Of a DNA stretch of 8,610 nucleotides, positions 1 through 6,363 are shown in pieces. The notes beneath the pieces are model-generated. The model saw only the letters and a list, made by a program, of their open reading frames with translations, searched no databases and was not told the DNA's origin. The position numbers and the translations under genes were made by a program. Source of the stretch: an uncultured Lachnospiraceae bacterium (lineage in GTDB: Bacteria > Bacillota > Clostridia > Lachnospirales > Lachnospiraceae); NCBI GenBank assembly GCA_902783395.1, contig CACZRA010000348.1:1-8610 (forward strand), given 5' to 3'. Positions within the stretch are counted from its first letter, which is position 1; each line of letters begins with the position of its first letter.

Positions 1-1033
1 ACAGATACCCGTCATACCAGGCTTTCAGCTCTTCTTCCTTGTCCTGCGCACCATATGCTCCAAGCATCCCCCGGACTTCAGACTCCGTAAATCCAAAGAA
101 TTCATCATACTCTTCGTCCATTACGGAATTTACCGTCAGATTGTTCAGGCCGCTGAAAATGCTCTCCTGTGCGATACGAAGGATTCCCGTAAGGAACCCG
201 TAGGAAAGATTTCGGTTATCCTTAAACCCTCCTGAAAAAAAGTTCCTCATAAAGCCTATGATCTCATCATAAAAATCCTTCGAATACCCTTCCTGTATAG
301 GCGTGTCATATTCGTCAATGATGATGACCGGAGCCTTGCCGTAATGCTCAGAAAGCATCTTGGAAAGCTTCTGCAGAGAAGCCGAAAGCTCTACTTCGTT
401 TGCTTTCCCCTCCAGCACCTTTTCGTAATACTCCCGCTCATATTTTTCCAATCTTTCACTGTCCTTAAGTTCGGAATGTCTCCCGAACTCTTCCTGCAGA
501 AGCTCCGCGATCTTTGCGCATGTAGCTTCCCAGGAATCAAACTTCACATCCTTAAATGACAGGAAAATAACCGGGTACCTGCCTTGATGCTCCGTATACT
601 TTGGCCCGCACTTCCATATTTTCTTGTCTTTGAAATACCGGCTCGTATCCTCCTCTGATATCTCGAAGAAAACACGGAGCATATCCATGTTTAATGTCTT
701 TCCGAACCGCCTCGGTCTGGTGAACAGAGATACGTAAGCCTTTCGATCCAGGAAATCCCGGATCAGCAATGTCTTGTCCACGTAATAATATTCCGACTGT
801 GCACGGACATAATCAGAAATCCCTACCGGAAGAGGTTTCTTCCCCTTTGAAGCACTGTCCTTCATATATTTTCCCGAAATCACACGCCCATCAGCAGGCC
901 TTGCCGCATCATCCGGGATTGCCCAGGATTTCCCGTTCTTTACGGCTCCGGGGATTTTCCCTGATTTGCACAACTGATTTACTGTCCGGGTCGAAATTCC
1001 CCATTCCCCGGCCTTTTCTCTGCAGGTCATCAT
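1..1033 (-). CDS. AAA-ATPase-like protein with N-terminal helix-turn-helix (3' end outside window)
   Basis: The reading frame is open from the start codon to the left edge, giving 344 residues. Residues about 1-45 look like a small MerR/excisionase-type helix-turn-helix (WGISTRTVNQLCKSGKIPGA, then a SWAIP segment). From about residue 68 it matches the AAA-ATPase-like family (PF09820 type): the YVDKTLLI segment, an atypical Walker A (FTRPRRFGKT, 104-113), a Walker B (VIIIDEYDTP, 236-245), and the FLTGILRIAQESIFSGLNN block (280-298). Family members usually end in a PD-(D/E)XK nuclease-like domain (DUF1703), which would lie beyond position 1. ATG 1033 was chosen because AGGAG at 1043-1047 lies 9 nt upstream; the in-frame ATG at 1042 abuts that site and is unlikely. 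The gene diverges from the plus-strand glycosyltransferase. Base composition looks more AT-rich than the operon at the right, judged by eye. The cellular role of the family is unknown; defence or mobile-element roles are speculation. Confidence 0.9.
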   Translation of the reverse strand, partial: MMTCREKAGEWGISTRTVNQLCKSGKIPGAVKNGKSWAIPDDAARPADGRVISGKYMKDSASKGKKPLPVGISDYVRAQSEYYYVDKTLLIRDFLDRKAYVSLFTRPRRFGKTLNMDMLRVFFEISEEDTSRYFKDKKIWKCGPKYTEHQGRYPVIFLSFKDVKFDSWEATCAKIAELLQEEFGRHSELKDSERLEKYEREYYEKVLEGKANEVELSASLQKLSKMLSEHYGKAPVIIIDEYDTPIQEGYSKDFYDEIIGFMRNFFSGGFKDNRNLSYGFLTGILRIAQESIFSGLNNLTVNSVMDEEYDEFFGFTESEVRGMLGAYGAQDKEEELKAWYDGYL

Positions 1034-1042
1034 ATCGATCAT

Positions 1043-1047
1043 CTCCT
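1043..1047 (-). promoter_or_regulatory. Ribosome binding site of the AAA-ATPase-like gene
   Basis: AGGAG on the minus strand lies 9 nt before ATG 1033 and directly against ATG 1042. The spacing favours the ATG at 1033 as the start. Confidence 0.6.
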
Positions 1048-1081
1048 GTCATGCGTAATGAATACAGTTTCTTTTGAGAAA

Positions 1082-1110
1082 ATTATACTCTGCATTCCGC
1101 AAAATATCAA
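1082..1110 (-). promoter_or_regulatory. Sigma-A-type promoter of the AAA-ATPase-like gene
   Basis: On the minus strand TTGATA (1105-1110) and a perfect TATAAT (1082-1087) are separated by exactly 17 bp. This predicts a start near 1075 and a leader of about 40 nt before the ATG at 1033. The -35 box and most of the spacer lie in the left arm of the inverted repeat at 1094-1134, so a protein bound to the repeat would probably block RNA polymerase. Confidence 0.75.
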
Positions 1111-1134
1111 TTATGCATTGATATTTTGCGGAAT
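1094..1134. repeat. Perfect 17-bp inverted repeat overlapping the promoter, operator-like
   Basis: The left arm ATTCCGCAAAATATCAA (1094-1110) and right arm TTGATATTTTGCGGAAT (1118-1134) are exact reverse complements around the 7-nt centre TTATGCA. The outermost bases of that centre can also pair, giving 18 bp. Each arm carries an outward-facing TTGATA, and the left one is the -35 box of the minus-strand gene. The right one has no good -10 box at 17 bp on the plus strand. There is no T-run directly after the stem on either strand, which argues against an intrinsic terminator. An operator is the favoured reading; a hairpin acting in DNA or RNA is possible. Confidence 0.8.
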
Positions 1135-1182
1135 AGTTTTCGTTATGTCGATCTCGGTTCGTGCAATCCATAATTTATTGTC

Positions 1183-1211
1183 TTTACCATCTTTATGATA
1201 TATTCTATAAG
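1183..1211 (+). promoter_or_regulatory. Candidate promoter of the plus-strand glycosyltransferase
   Basis: TTTACC (1183-1188) and TATAAG (1206-1211) are 17 bp apart in an AT-rich stretch, matching consensus at 4/6 and 5/6 positions. The predicted start near 1218 would leave a leader of about 47 nt before ATG 1265. An overlapping alternative is TTGTCT (1178-1183) with TATTCT (1201-1206), also 17 bp apart but weaker. Only one of these need be real. Confidence 0.4.
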
Positions 1212-1228
1212 GCAAGCGGAAGGAGGCA

Positions 1229-1258
1229 ATGAAAGCTTACAATTTGAGAGGATTATGA
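1229..1258 (+). other. Nine-codon leader-like ORF (MKAYNLRGL) ahead of the glycosyltransferase
   Basis: ATG 1229 follows a perfect AGGAGG (1221-1226) by only 2 nt, closer than is usual for initiation, and reads nine codons to TGA at 1256-1258. It is in frame with the glycosyltransferase start at 1265, so the TGA separates the two. It may be a translated leader, a remnant of a longer N-terminus, or chance. The peptide shows no run of a single amino acid that would suggest classical attenuation. Confidence 0.2.
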
Positions 1259-1264
1259 AATAGC

Positions 1265-2305
1265 ATGAGCATATCGGCGGCTATGATAGTAAAAAGAGGC
1301 GAGTGCGAAGATCTCAGGAGATGCCTTGCTTCCATAGGCGGCATCGTATCGGAGATTGTGGCAGTGGTGGATCCCACACCGCTTGAGGGAGACCGTACCG
1401 ACGAGCTCCTTTTTGAGTACGGGGCTAAGGAGATCTTCCTTCCCTGGCCGAAGGATTATGCCGCTGCAAGGAATGAAAGCCTTCGGCATGTCACCTCCGA
1501 CTGGGTCCTTGTGATCGATACGGACGAGTATGTAAAGTCCTTTGATTTCGATGAGAAGGCGGCCGTAAAAGATGCCTACCGCCTGATCCGTGAGAATCAA
1601 TACGTATCGGAAGACAACGCGATGCTCAATACCGAGAGGCTCACGAGGCTTTTCAGGAACGGCTCCTTTCATTATACCGGCAGGGTGCATGAGCAGGTAA
1701 CATCCCTTGACGGCTCTCCCTTCAGCACCGGCAATGCGGATATCATACTGGGACATACGGGCTATACCGATCATGAGCAGATGCTTAGGAAATCCGCCTC
1801 CTACAGGGAGCTTCTTAAAAAGATGCTGGAGGACGGAGGCGATGATCCCTATGTATGGTTCCAGATAGGACGCACTTATTATGTGGAAAAGGATCACGCG
1901 AAGGCCGCGGAGGCTTTTGAGAGGGCCATTGCCGCGGGAGCGGATACGAAGGATGAATATGTGGAATCACTTATCGAAACCTACGGATATTCCCTGCTGG
2001 AGCTCAAAAGATACTCTGATGCCATGGCTCTTACGGGCTTTGACGAATATGAAGGAAGCGCAGACTACCGCTTCCTCTGCGGACTCATACTCATGAACAA
2101 TGCACGCTTTGATGAGGCAGTTGATAGCTTTACAGCTGCCACGAAATGCAGCCGCTCCTCTGTCGCAGGCACGGACTCCTATGCGGCCTGGTATAACTGC
2201 GGTGTCATATATGAAGTCACGGGCGATAAGGAAAAGGCCGCTAAGTACTACAAAAAGGCGGGCTCCTACGAACCCGCCCTCAAAGGCCTCAAGCGCCTCG
2301 GTTGA
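1265..2305 (+). CDS. Family 2 glycosyltransferase with C-terminal TPR-like repeats
   Basis: A 346-residue soluble protein without signal peptide or membrane segments. The N-terminal part is a GT-A fold glycosyltransferase: ISAAMIVKRGE at 3-13, VVD at 34-36, the family segment LPWPKDYAAARNESL at 59-73, and a DxD-like metal/nucleotide-sugar motif in VLVIDTDEYV (81-90). RLTRLFRN (125-132) and YTGRVHEQV (137-145) fit the SunS/TPR-glycosyltransferase type common in Clostridia. From about 195 the chain becomes TPR-like, with units near 195-228, 264-297 and 306-340. The usual DTGSTDGT loop after the first strand is replaced by DPTPLEGDRT. The start is fixed by an in-frame TGA at 1256; the site before it (GAGAGG, 1246-1251) is weak and distant. 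Donor and acceptor cannot be predicted. The 3' end overlaps the convergent hydratase gene by 17 bp and carries that operon's terminator on the opposite strand. No intrinsic terminator for this gene was found. Confidence 0.9.
   Translation: MSISAAMIVKRGECEDLRRCLASIGGIVSEIVAVVDPTPLEGDRTDELLFEYGAKEIFLPWPKDYAAARNESLRHVTSDWVLVIDTDEYVKSFDFDEKAAVKDAYRLIRENQYVSEDNAMLNTERLTRLFRNGSFHYTGRVHEQVTSLDGSPFSTGNADIILGHTGYTDHEQMLRKSASYRELLKKMLEDGGDDPYVWFQIGRTYYVEKDHAKAAEAFERAIAAGADTKDEYVESLIETYGYSLLELKRYSDAMALTGFDEYEGSADYRFLCGLILMNNARFDEAVDSFTAATKCSRSSVAGTDSYAAWYNCGVIYEVTGDKEKAAKYYKKAGSYEPALKGLKRLG
2252..2278 (-). terminator. Intrinsic terminator of the minus-strand operon, inside the convergent coding sequence
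   Basis: On the minus strand a hairpin with arms GGCGGGTTC and GAGCCCGCC (9 pairs, one of them G-U) and loop GTAG occupies 2257-2278, followed directly by TTTTT (2252-2256). It begins 10 nt after the hydratase stop codon (2289-2291), a typical position. The same bases on the plus strand encode codons of the TPR glycosyltransferase around KKAGSYEPAL. On that strand the A-run precedes the stem, so it should not terminate plus-strand transcription. Confidence 0.85.
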
Positions 2306-4571
2306 AGTTTATCAGACAGCCGTCAAGGATTATCTCCCTTTCGTGATCCGTAAGGTCCCCTATCGTAAGGGTAAACTCCCGGATCCCCTCTGAAGTTAAG
2401 GCCTCCGCCTTTATCTCAGGACTCCTGTCCTCTATCGCTTTTCTTATCCCCGGAAGGAAGATATAGTCGAGATTCCTGAAGGGCAGCTCTCCTTCGGGGA
2501 TGATGAAGGGGATCATGCCCCAGTTGATGAGGTTCGACCTGTATCTTTTCGTCGCGTATTCATTCGCTATATTCGCCCAGCCCCCGAGCACCTTCTGACA
2601 GGATGCCGCCTGCTCCCTTGCGGAGCCGTCTCCGGGCTTCACCGCAAATATCGCCGAGCCTATGCCGGTATTGTCCCAGGAAGCATCCGTATGCCCCTTC
2701 TGTACGCTCTTCCATGCGGCGCTTATGTCCTCGGAGCTCTCCACCAGCTTATTAAGGGCCTCAAAGCCTTCCTCTCTTGCTTCCTCATACGCCCTTACGG
2801 CCTTGGCGCGTCCCACGTATTCGGGATCCCTGCGGGAAAGGGTGAACTCCGCGAGCCCCAGGGGATTTGATCTGTAGGAGGAGGTCTCTCCAGAAGGGAT
2901 CAGCTCATCCGTCGTAGTCACGGGATCGTGGATCTCCGACACTATGCGCAGCAGCAGATTGTCCGTCAGCGGGACCATCTCGGGCCAGTCCTTTATATTG
3001 GGACCCAGCACTACCTCCTGAGCTTTATCCGCCTTTCCCTTTGAGTCAAATACCCTCTTCTCATATATTCCTTTGTCAAAGAAATACTTGTATTCACCGG
3101 GCTTCACGTCCAGCCTGTCGGCGCCGGTGAGATATCCCTTGTTTGCCGCTGTGGCGGCAATGGATCTTGCATCCATCAGGGCTACCGATGATATCTGTCC
3201 GTTCTGTACCTTTGAGCCCTCCCTGTTCGGGAAGTTCCTTGTGGAATGCCTTATAGAGAAGGCATTGTTTGCGGGAGTGTCGCCCGCTCCGAAGCAGGGA
3301 CCGCAGAAGCAGGTCTTTACCACCACTCCGGCATCTATGAATTTGCTTACGGCACCGTTCTTTACAAGCTGGGAATATACAGGCATGGATGCGGGGTAGA
3401 CGCTCATCGTGAACTCATCGGCTCCTATGTCGGCGCCGTCAAGGATATCCGCCGCCGCGCAGAGGTTCTCGAAACCTCCTCCCGCGCAGCCCGCTATTAT
3501 CCCCTGCTCCACGAGGAATTTCCCGTCATGTACCTTGTCGGTAAGGTCGACCTTTACCCTGTCACCGAAGGATACCTTTGCTCTCTCCTCGACCTCGTGC
3601 AGGATGTCGCCAAGGTTTTCGTTCACCTCGTCTATGGCATAGACATTTGAGGGATGGAAGGGCATGGCTATCATGGGCTTTATCTTACTAAGATCCACCT
3701 CCACGACCTCATCATACCAGGCCGTACCGGCAGGCTTCAGTTCCTTATAGTCAGAGGCTCTGCCGTGCAGTGACAGCCACTCCTCAGTCTTTTCGTCAGT
3801 GACCCATATGGAGGACAGGCAGGTGGTCTCTGTAGTCATGACATCCACGCCTATCCTGAAATCAACAGAAAGCTTCTTCACTCCGGGCCCTACGAACTCC
3901 ATGACCCTGTTCTTTACCGTGCCCTTTGCAAAGAGCTTCCCGATAAGTGCCAGCGCCACATCCTGCGGCCCCACTCCGTATGCGGGCTCTCCGGTGAGAT
4001 ATATGGCTGCGGTCTCAGGCCTCTTTATGTCATAGGTCTGTGAGAGGAGCTGCTTTACGAGCTCTCCTCCGCCTTCGCCCATGGCCATGGTCCCCAGCGC
4101 TCCGTATCTAGTGTGCGAATCAGAGCCCAGGATCATCCTGCCGCAGCCTGCCAGCATCTCCCTTGCGTACTGGTGGATGACTGCCTGATGCGGAGGGACG
4201 TATACTCCGCCGTATCTTTTCGCCGCGGACAGGCCGAATACATGATCATCCTCATTTATGGTGCCTCCCACCGCGCAGAGCGAGTTGTGGCAGTTGGTCA
4301 GCACATAGGGCACGGGAAATCTCTCTATGCCCGAAGCTCTTAAGGTCTGTATTATCCCGACGTAGGTTATGTCGTGGGAGGTAAGACAGTCAAACTTAAT
4401 ATTGAGGGACTCCATGTCGGAGGATACGTTGTGATCCTTCAGTATCCCGTAGGCTATGGTCCCCTTCAAAGCCTCGTCCTTTGACACCTCCGCGGTGTCC
4501 GAAAAATTCTCTCCGTTAAGGAGATACGCTCCCTTTCCTCTTACCTTTACGGCATCATCGATTACTGCCAT
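2289..4571 (-). CDS. Aconitase-superfamily hydratase, YbhJ-like
   Basis: A 760-residue cytosolic protein of the aconitase family. Visible hallmarks are the GSDSHTRYGALG block (DSH at 151-153), three candidate 4Fe-4S cysteines (C362 in AGCAGGG, and C423 and C426 in FCGPCFG), TRNFPNREG (444-452), and in the C-terminal swivel domain GDGSAREQAA (647-656) followed by LGGWANIANEYATKRYRSNLINWGMIPF (from 662). The length and substitutions such as AGCAGGG for the CTNSS-type block resemble the putative hydratases related to E. coli YbhJ rather than canonical AcnA or AcnB. It may isomerise citrate or a related hydroxy-acid, but the substrate is unproven. ATG 4571 was chosen because GGAGG (4581-4585) lies 9 nt upstream; an in-frame TTG at 4601 inside truA is less likely. 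It begins 4 nt after the truA stop, is the last gene of the operon, and its tail overlaps the convergent glycosyltransferase. Confidence 0.9.
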   Translation of the reverse strand: MAVIDDAVKVRGKGAYLLNGENFSDTAEVSKDEALKGTIAYGILKDHNVSSDMESLNIKFDCLTSHDITYVGIIQTLRASGIERFPVPYVLTNCHNSLCAVGGTINEDDHVFGLSAAKRYGGVYVPPHQAVIHQYAREMLAGCGRMILGSDSHTRYGALGTMAMGEGGGELVKQLLSQTYDIKRPETAAIYLTGEPAYGVGPQDVALALIGKLFAKGTVKNRVMEFVGPGVKKLSVDFRIGVDVMTTETTCLSSIWVTDEKTEEWLSLHGRASDYKELKPAGTAWYDEVVEVDLSKIKPMIAMPFHPSNVYAIDEVNENLGDILHEVEERAKVSFGDRVKVDLTDKVHDGKFLVEQGIIAGCAGGGFENLCAAADILDGADIGADEFTMSVYPASMPVYSQLVKNGAVSKFIDAGVVVKTCFCGPCFGAGDTPANNAFSIRHSTRNFPNREGSKVQNGQISSVALMDARSIAATAANKGYLTGADRLDVKPGEYKYFFDKGIYEKRVFDSKGKADKAQEVVLGPNIKDWPEMVPLTDNLLLRIVSEIHDPVTTTDELIPSGETSSYRSNPLGLAEFTLSRRDPEYVGRAKAVRAYEEAREEGFEALNKLVESSEDISAAWKSVQKGHTDASWDNTGIGSAIFAVKPGDGSAREQAASCQKVLGGWANIANEYATKRYRSNLINWGMIPFIIPEGELPFRNLDYIFLPGIRKAIEDRSPEIKAEALTSEGIREFTLTIGDLTDHEREIILDGCLINFNRGA

Positions 4572-4575
4572 TCGT

Positions 4576-5340
4576 TTAGTCCTCCGGTTCTTTGAATTCA
4601 ATATTTACAAGTGTAAGCCCCTTTGCTTCCGCCGTGGGGCATGGGTTCTTCGTACGGTCCGCGGCCTTAAGGATCTCCGCCACGTCCTTTGCGTCAAGCC
4701 TTCCTCTCCCGGCATCTATCAGCGTCCCCGCGATGATCCGCACCATGTTGTAGAGAAAGCCGTGTCCCTTTACCGTGATACATACGCGGGTATCATCTCT
4801 TGTCACACTTATATCAGTGACGGTCCTCACCGTGGTAAGGGCCTGGGGATGCACCGAGCAGAAGCTCTTAAAGTCGTGCTCGCCTATAAGGACCGAGGCG
4901 GCCTCATTCATCCTTCCGATATCCAGCCTGTATCCTGTATGCATGGCATACCGGGCCCTTAAGGGATCCGCTGTCGGTTCATTGTCTATCTCATATCTGT
5001 AGGTCTTTACCGTGTCCGTATGTCTCGGATGGAAGGAGGGCGGTACCTCCCTCGCGGCCCTGATCCTGATATCAGACGGAAGTTTTGTGTTGAGGGCATC
5101 CGGGAAATTCTCCGTCGGTATGGAGCTTACGGTATCAAAGACCGCCGCGTTGCCGAGGGCATGCACTCCGGCATCCGTCCTTGAGGCGCCTGTGACCTCC
5201 GTCTTTACTCCGAGGAGAGAGCTTATGGCTCTGTCAAGCTGCTCTTCTATGGTCATAGGCTCATCCTTAAGCCGCGCGAAGCCGTGGTATGCGGTTCCGT
5301 CATAGGCGACCGTTAGCAGTATGCGTCTACTTCTTTTCAT
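4576..5340 (-). CDS. truA: tRNA pseudouridine(38-40) synthase TruA
   Basis: A 254-residue enzyme converting uridines 38-40 of the tRNA anticodon arm to pseudouridine; the length is normal for the family. The catalytic aspartate is D56 in GASRTDAGVHA (51-61). Other signature parts are LTVAYDGTAYHGF (9-21), the KTYRY segment (112-116, with the conserved active-site tyrosine), HDFKSFCS (155-162), and GHGFLYNMVRIIAGTLIDAGRG (192-213). The tail PTAEAKGLTLVNIEF (235-249) matches the family's usual ending. ATG 5340 was chosen over an upstream in-frame start at 5382 because it lies just before the conserved first strand. It overlaps the preceding glycosyltransferase stop by 14 nt, so translation is probably coupled; the local GGATGG is a poor ribosome binding site. 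In many Bacillota truA directly follows ecfT, but here two glycosylation genes separate them. Confidence 0.96.
   Translation of the reverse strand: MKRSRRILLTVAYDGTAYHGFARLKDEPMTIEEQLDRAISSLLGVKTEVTGASRTDAGVHALGNAAVFDTVSSIPTENFPDALNTKLPSDIRIRAAREVPPSFHPRHTDTVKTYRYEIDNEPTADPLRARYAMHTGYRLDIGRMNEAASVLIGEHDFKSFCSVHPQALTTVRTVTDISVTRDDTRVCITVKGHGFLYNMVRIIAGTLIDAGRGRLDAKDVAEILKAADRTKNPCPTAEAKGLTLVNIEFKEPED
4581..4585 (-). promoter_or_regulatory. Ribosome binding site deciding the hydratase start
   Basis: GGAGG on the minus strand lies 9 nt before ATG 4571 and within the last codons of truA. It supports the ATG over the upstream in-frame TTG at 4601, which lacks a comparable site. Confidence 0.7.
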
Positions 5341-6361
5341 TCCATCCGTGCCAGTATCCCCTGTCCGGTATCTCTCCTTCAAGGATATCGTTCATGTGCT
5401 TTTCCACTCTGGCATTGTGTCCCCTTATCTCTCTCCCGTCGCAGATATAGAGCAGGTTCATGTATCTCTCAAACTCCTGTCTGGATCTTGTATTTATAAG
5501 CGACAGGATGACACCCGAGAAGATGCTTATGGTACCTATGGCCCAAAATGCCGTGATCACGATAAGGGTCGGATACTTCGGCACCTCCCCTGTCTGGAAG
5601 AATTCCACAAGTATCGGGATGAATAAGGCAAGACCTATCAGTATCGTAAGGATGCCTATCCCTCCGAAGAAAACACCGGGCTTCTCATCCCTAAGAAGCC
5701 TGAAGATGGTCTTTATCACCTTGAAGCCGTCCGAGTACGTGGACAGCTTGGAGGGATTATCCGCATCCCTGTCCCTGTACTCTATGGGGATCTCTTTTAT
5801 CCTGAAGTTGTTTTCCAGAGCGAAGATCGTCATCTCGGTCTCGATCTCAAAGCCCTTTGATGAGATGGCAAAGCTTTTTACAAAGTCCCTTGAGAAGGCT
5901 CTGGCTCCCGTCATTATATCGTTTATATGCGCGTGGAAGATATGGTTTACAAGCGATCTCACCAGCCGGTTCCCGAAGCCGTGGAAGCGGCGTTTATTCT
6001 CCGTGAAATAGCTGGAGGAGAGACGGTCACCTATGACCATATCCGCCTTACCCTGCTGCACGTATCTCATGAGCTCGGGAGCAAAGGACGCGGGATAGGT
6101 ATTGTCGCCGTCAGCCATGATGTAGCAGTCGGCATCCACCTCCCGGAACATCGTCCGTATGACGTTTCCCTTGCCCTGGCGCGTCTCGTATCTTACTATG
6201 GCACCAGCGCTCCGTGCTATGTCATCGGTACCGTCCGTGGAATTGTTGTCGTATACATAGATGTCCGCCTCCGGCAGATGCTTTTTGAAGTCCTCTACCA
6301 CGGCCCTTATTGACTTTGCTTCGTTATAGCATGGTATCAGTACCGCTGTCTTCACTGGCAC
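5327..6361 (-). CDS. Dpm/GtrB-type polyprenyl-phosphate glycosyltransferase (GT2) with two C-terminal membrane helices
   Basis: A 344-residue membrane-anchored GT2 enzyme. Motifs in order are VLIPCYNEAKSI (7-18), DNNSTDGT (38-45), RQGKGNVIR (61-69), the metal-binding DGDNTYP (84-90), and NDIMTGARAFSR (147-158), in the region where Dpm-type enzymes recognise the lipid carrier. Two hydrophobic helices follow near 231-254 and 264-289, then a charged cytoplasmic tail. This is the layout of enzymes that move a sugar from a nucleotide donor to a polyprenyl phosphate on the inner face of the membrane. All start candidates are GTG (6367, 6361, 6355). AGGAGG at 6367-6372 overlaps the first and lies 5 nt before the second, which is preferred; the third would begin directly at KTAVLIP. 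The gene follows the GT-C-like gene with near-zero spacing, suggesting the two act together. The sugar is not predictable. Confidence 0.92.
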   Translation of the reverse strand: MPVKTAVLIPCYNEAKSIRAVVEDFKKHLPEADIYVYDNNSTDGTDDIARSAGAIVRYETRQGKGNVIRTMFREVDADCYIMADGDNTYPASFAPELMRYVQQGKADMVIGDRLSSSYFTENKRRFHGFGNRLVRSLVNHIFHAHINDIMTGARAFSRDFVKSFAISSKGFEIETEMTIFALENNFRIKEIPIEYRDRDADNPSKLSTYSDGFKVIKTIFRLLRDEKPGVFFGGIGILTILIGLALFIPILVEFFQTGEVPKYPTLIVITAFWAIGTISIFSGVILSLINTRSRQEFERYMNLLYICDGREIRGHNARVEKHMNDILEGEIPDRGYWHGWNEKK

Positions 6362-6363
6362 TC

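Larger units (their letters stand above)
1034..1264. other. Divergent intergenic region
   Basis: This is the only gap of any size between genes (231 bp). It holds the divergent promoters, the inverted repeat and the leader-like ORF listed separately. No tRNA, riboswitch-like fold or intrinsic terminator was recognised here. Confidence 0.7.

Noticed and set aside
1094..1134. The inverted repeat as an intrinsic terminator, CRISPR repeat or insertion-sequence end.
   Set aside because: No T-run directly follows the stem on either strand, there is one copy only, no spacer pattern is present, and there is no transposase or target duplication nearby.
1253..1897. A 214-codon open frame on the minus strand opposite the TPR glycosyltransferase.
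   Set aside because: It mirrors the codon pattern of a convincing plus-strand gene, has no ribosome binding site or recognisable domain, and looks like a shadow frame.
2350..2372. Small CCCT/AGGG hairpin as a terminator for the plus-strand glycosyltransferase.
   Set aside because: The stem is only about four pairs and no T-run follows, so it is within chance expectation.
4572..4601. TTG start at 4601 for the hydratase (10 extra residues).
   Set aside because: It needs a rare start codon inside truA without a good ribosome site, while ATG 4571 has GGAGG 9 nt upstream.
4456..4962. Plus-strand open frames opposite truA and the hydratase, up to 168 codons.
   Set aside because: The minus-strand genes there are unambiguous, and the plus-strand translations show no domain or start signals.
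5341..5382. Longer TruA from position 5382 (14 extra residues).
   Set aside because: The extra residues are not part of the TruA fold and duplicate the glycosyltransferase's coding end; ATG 5340 gives the family's usual length.
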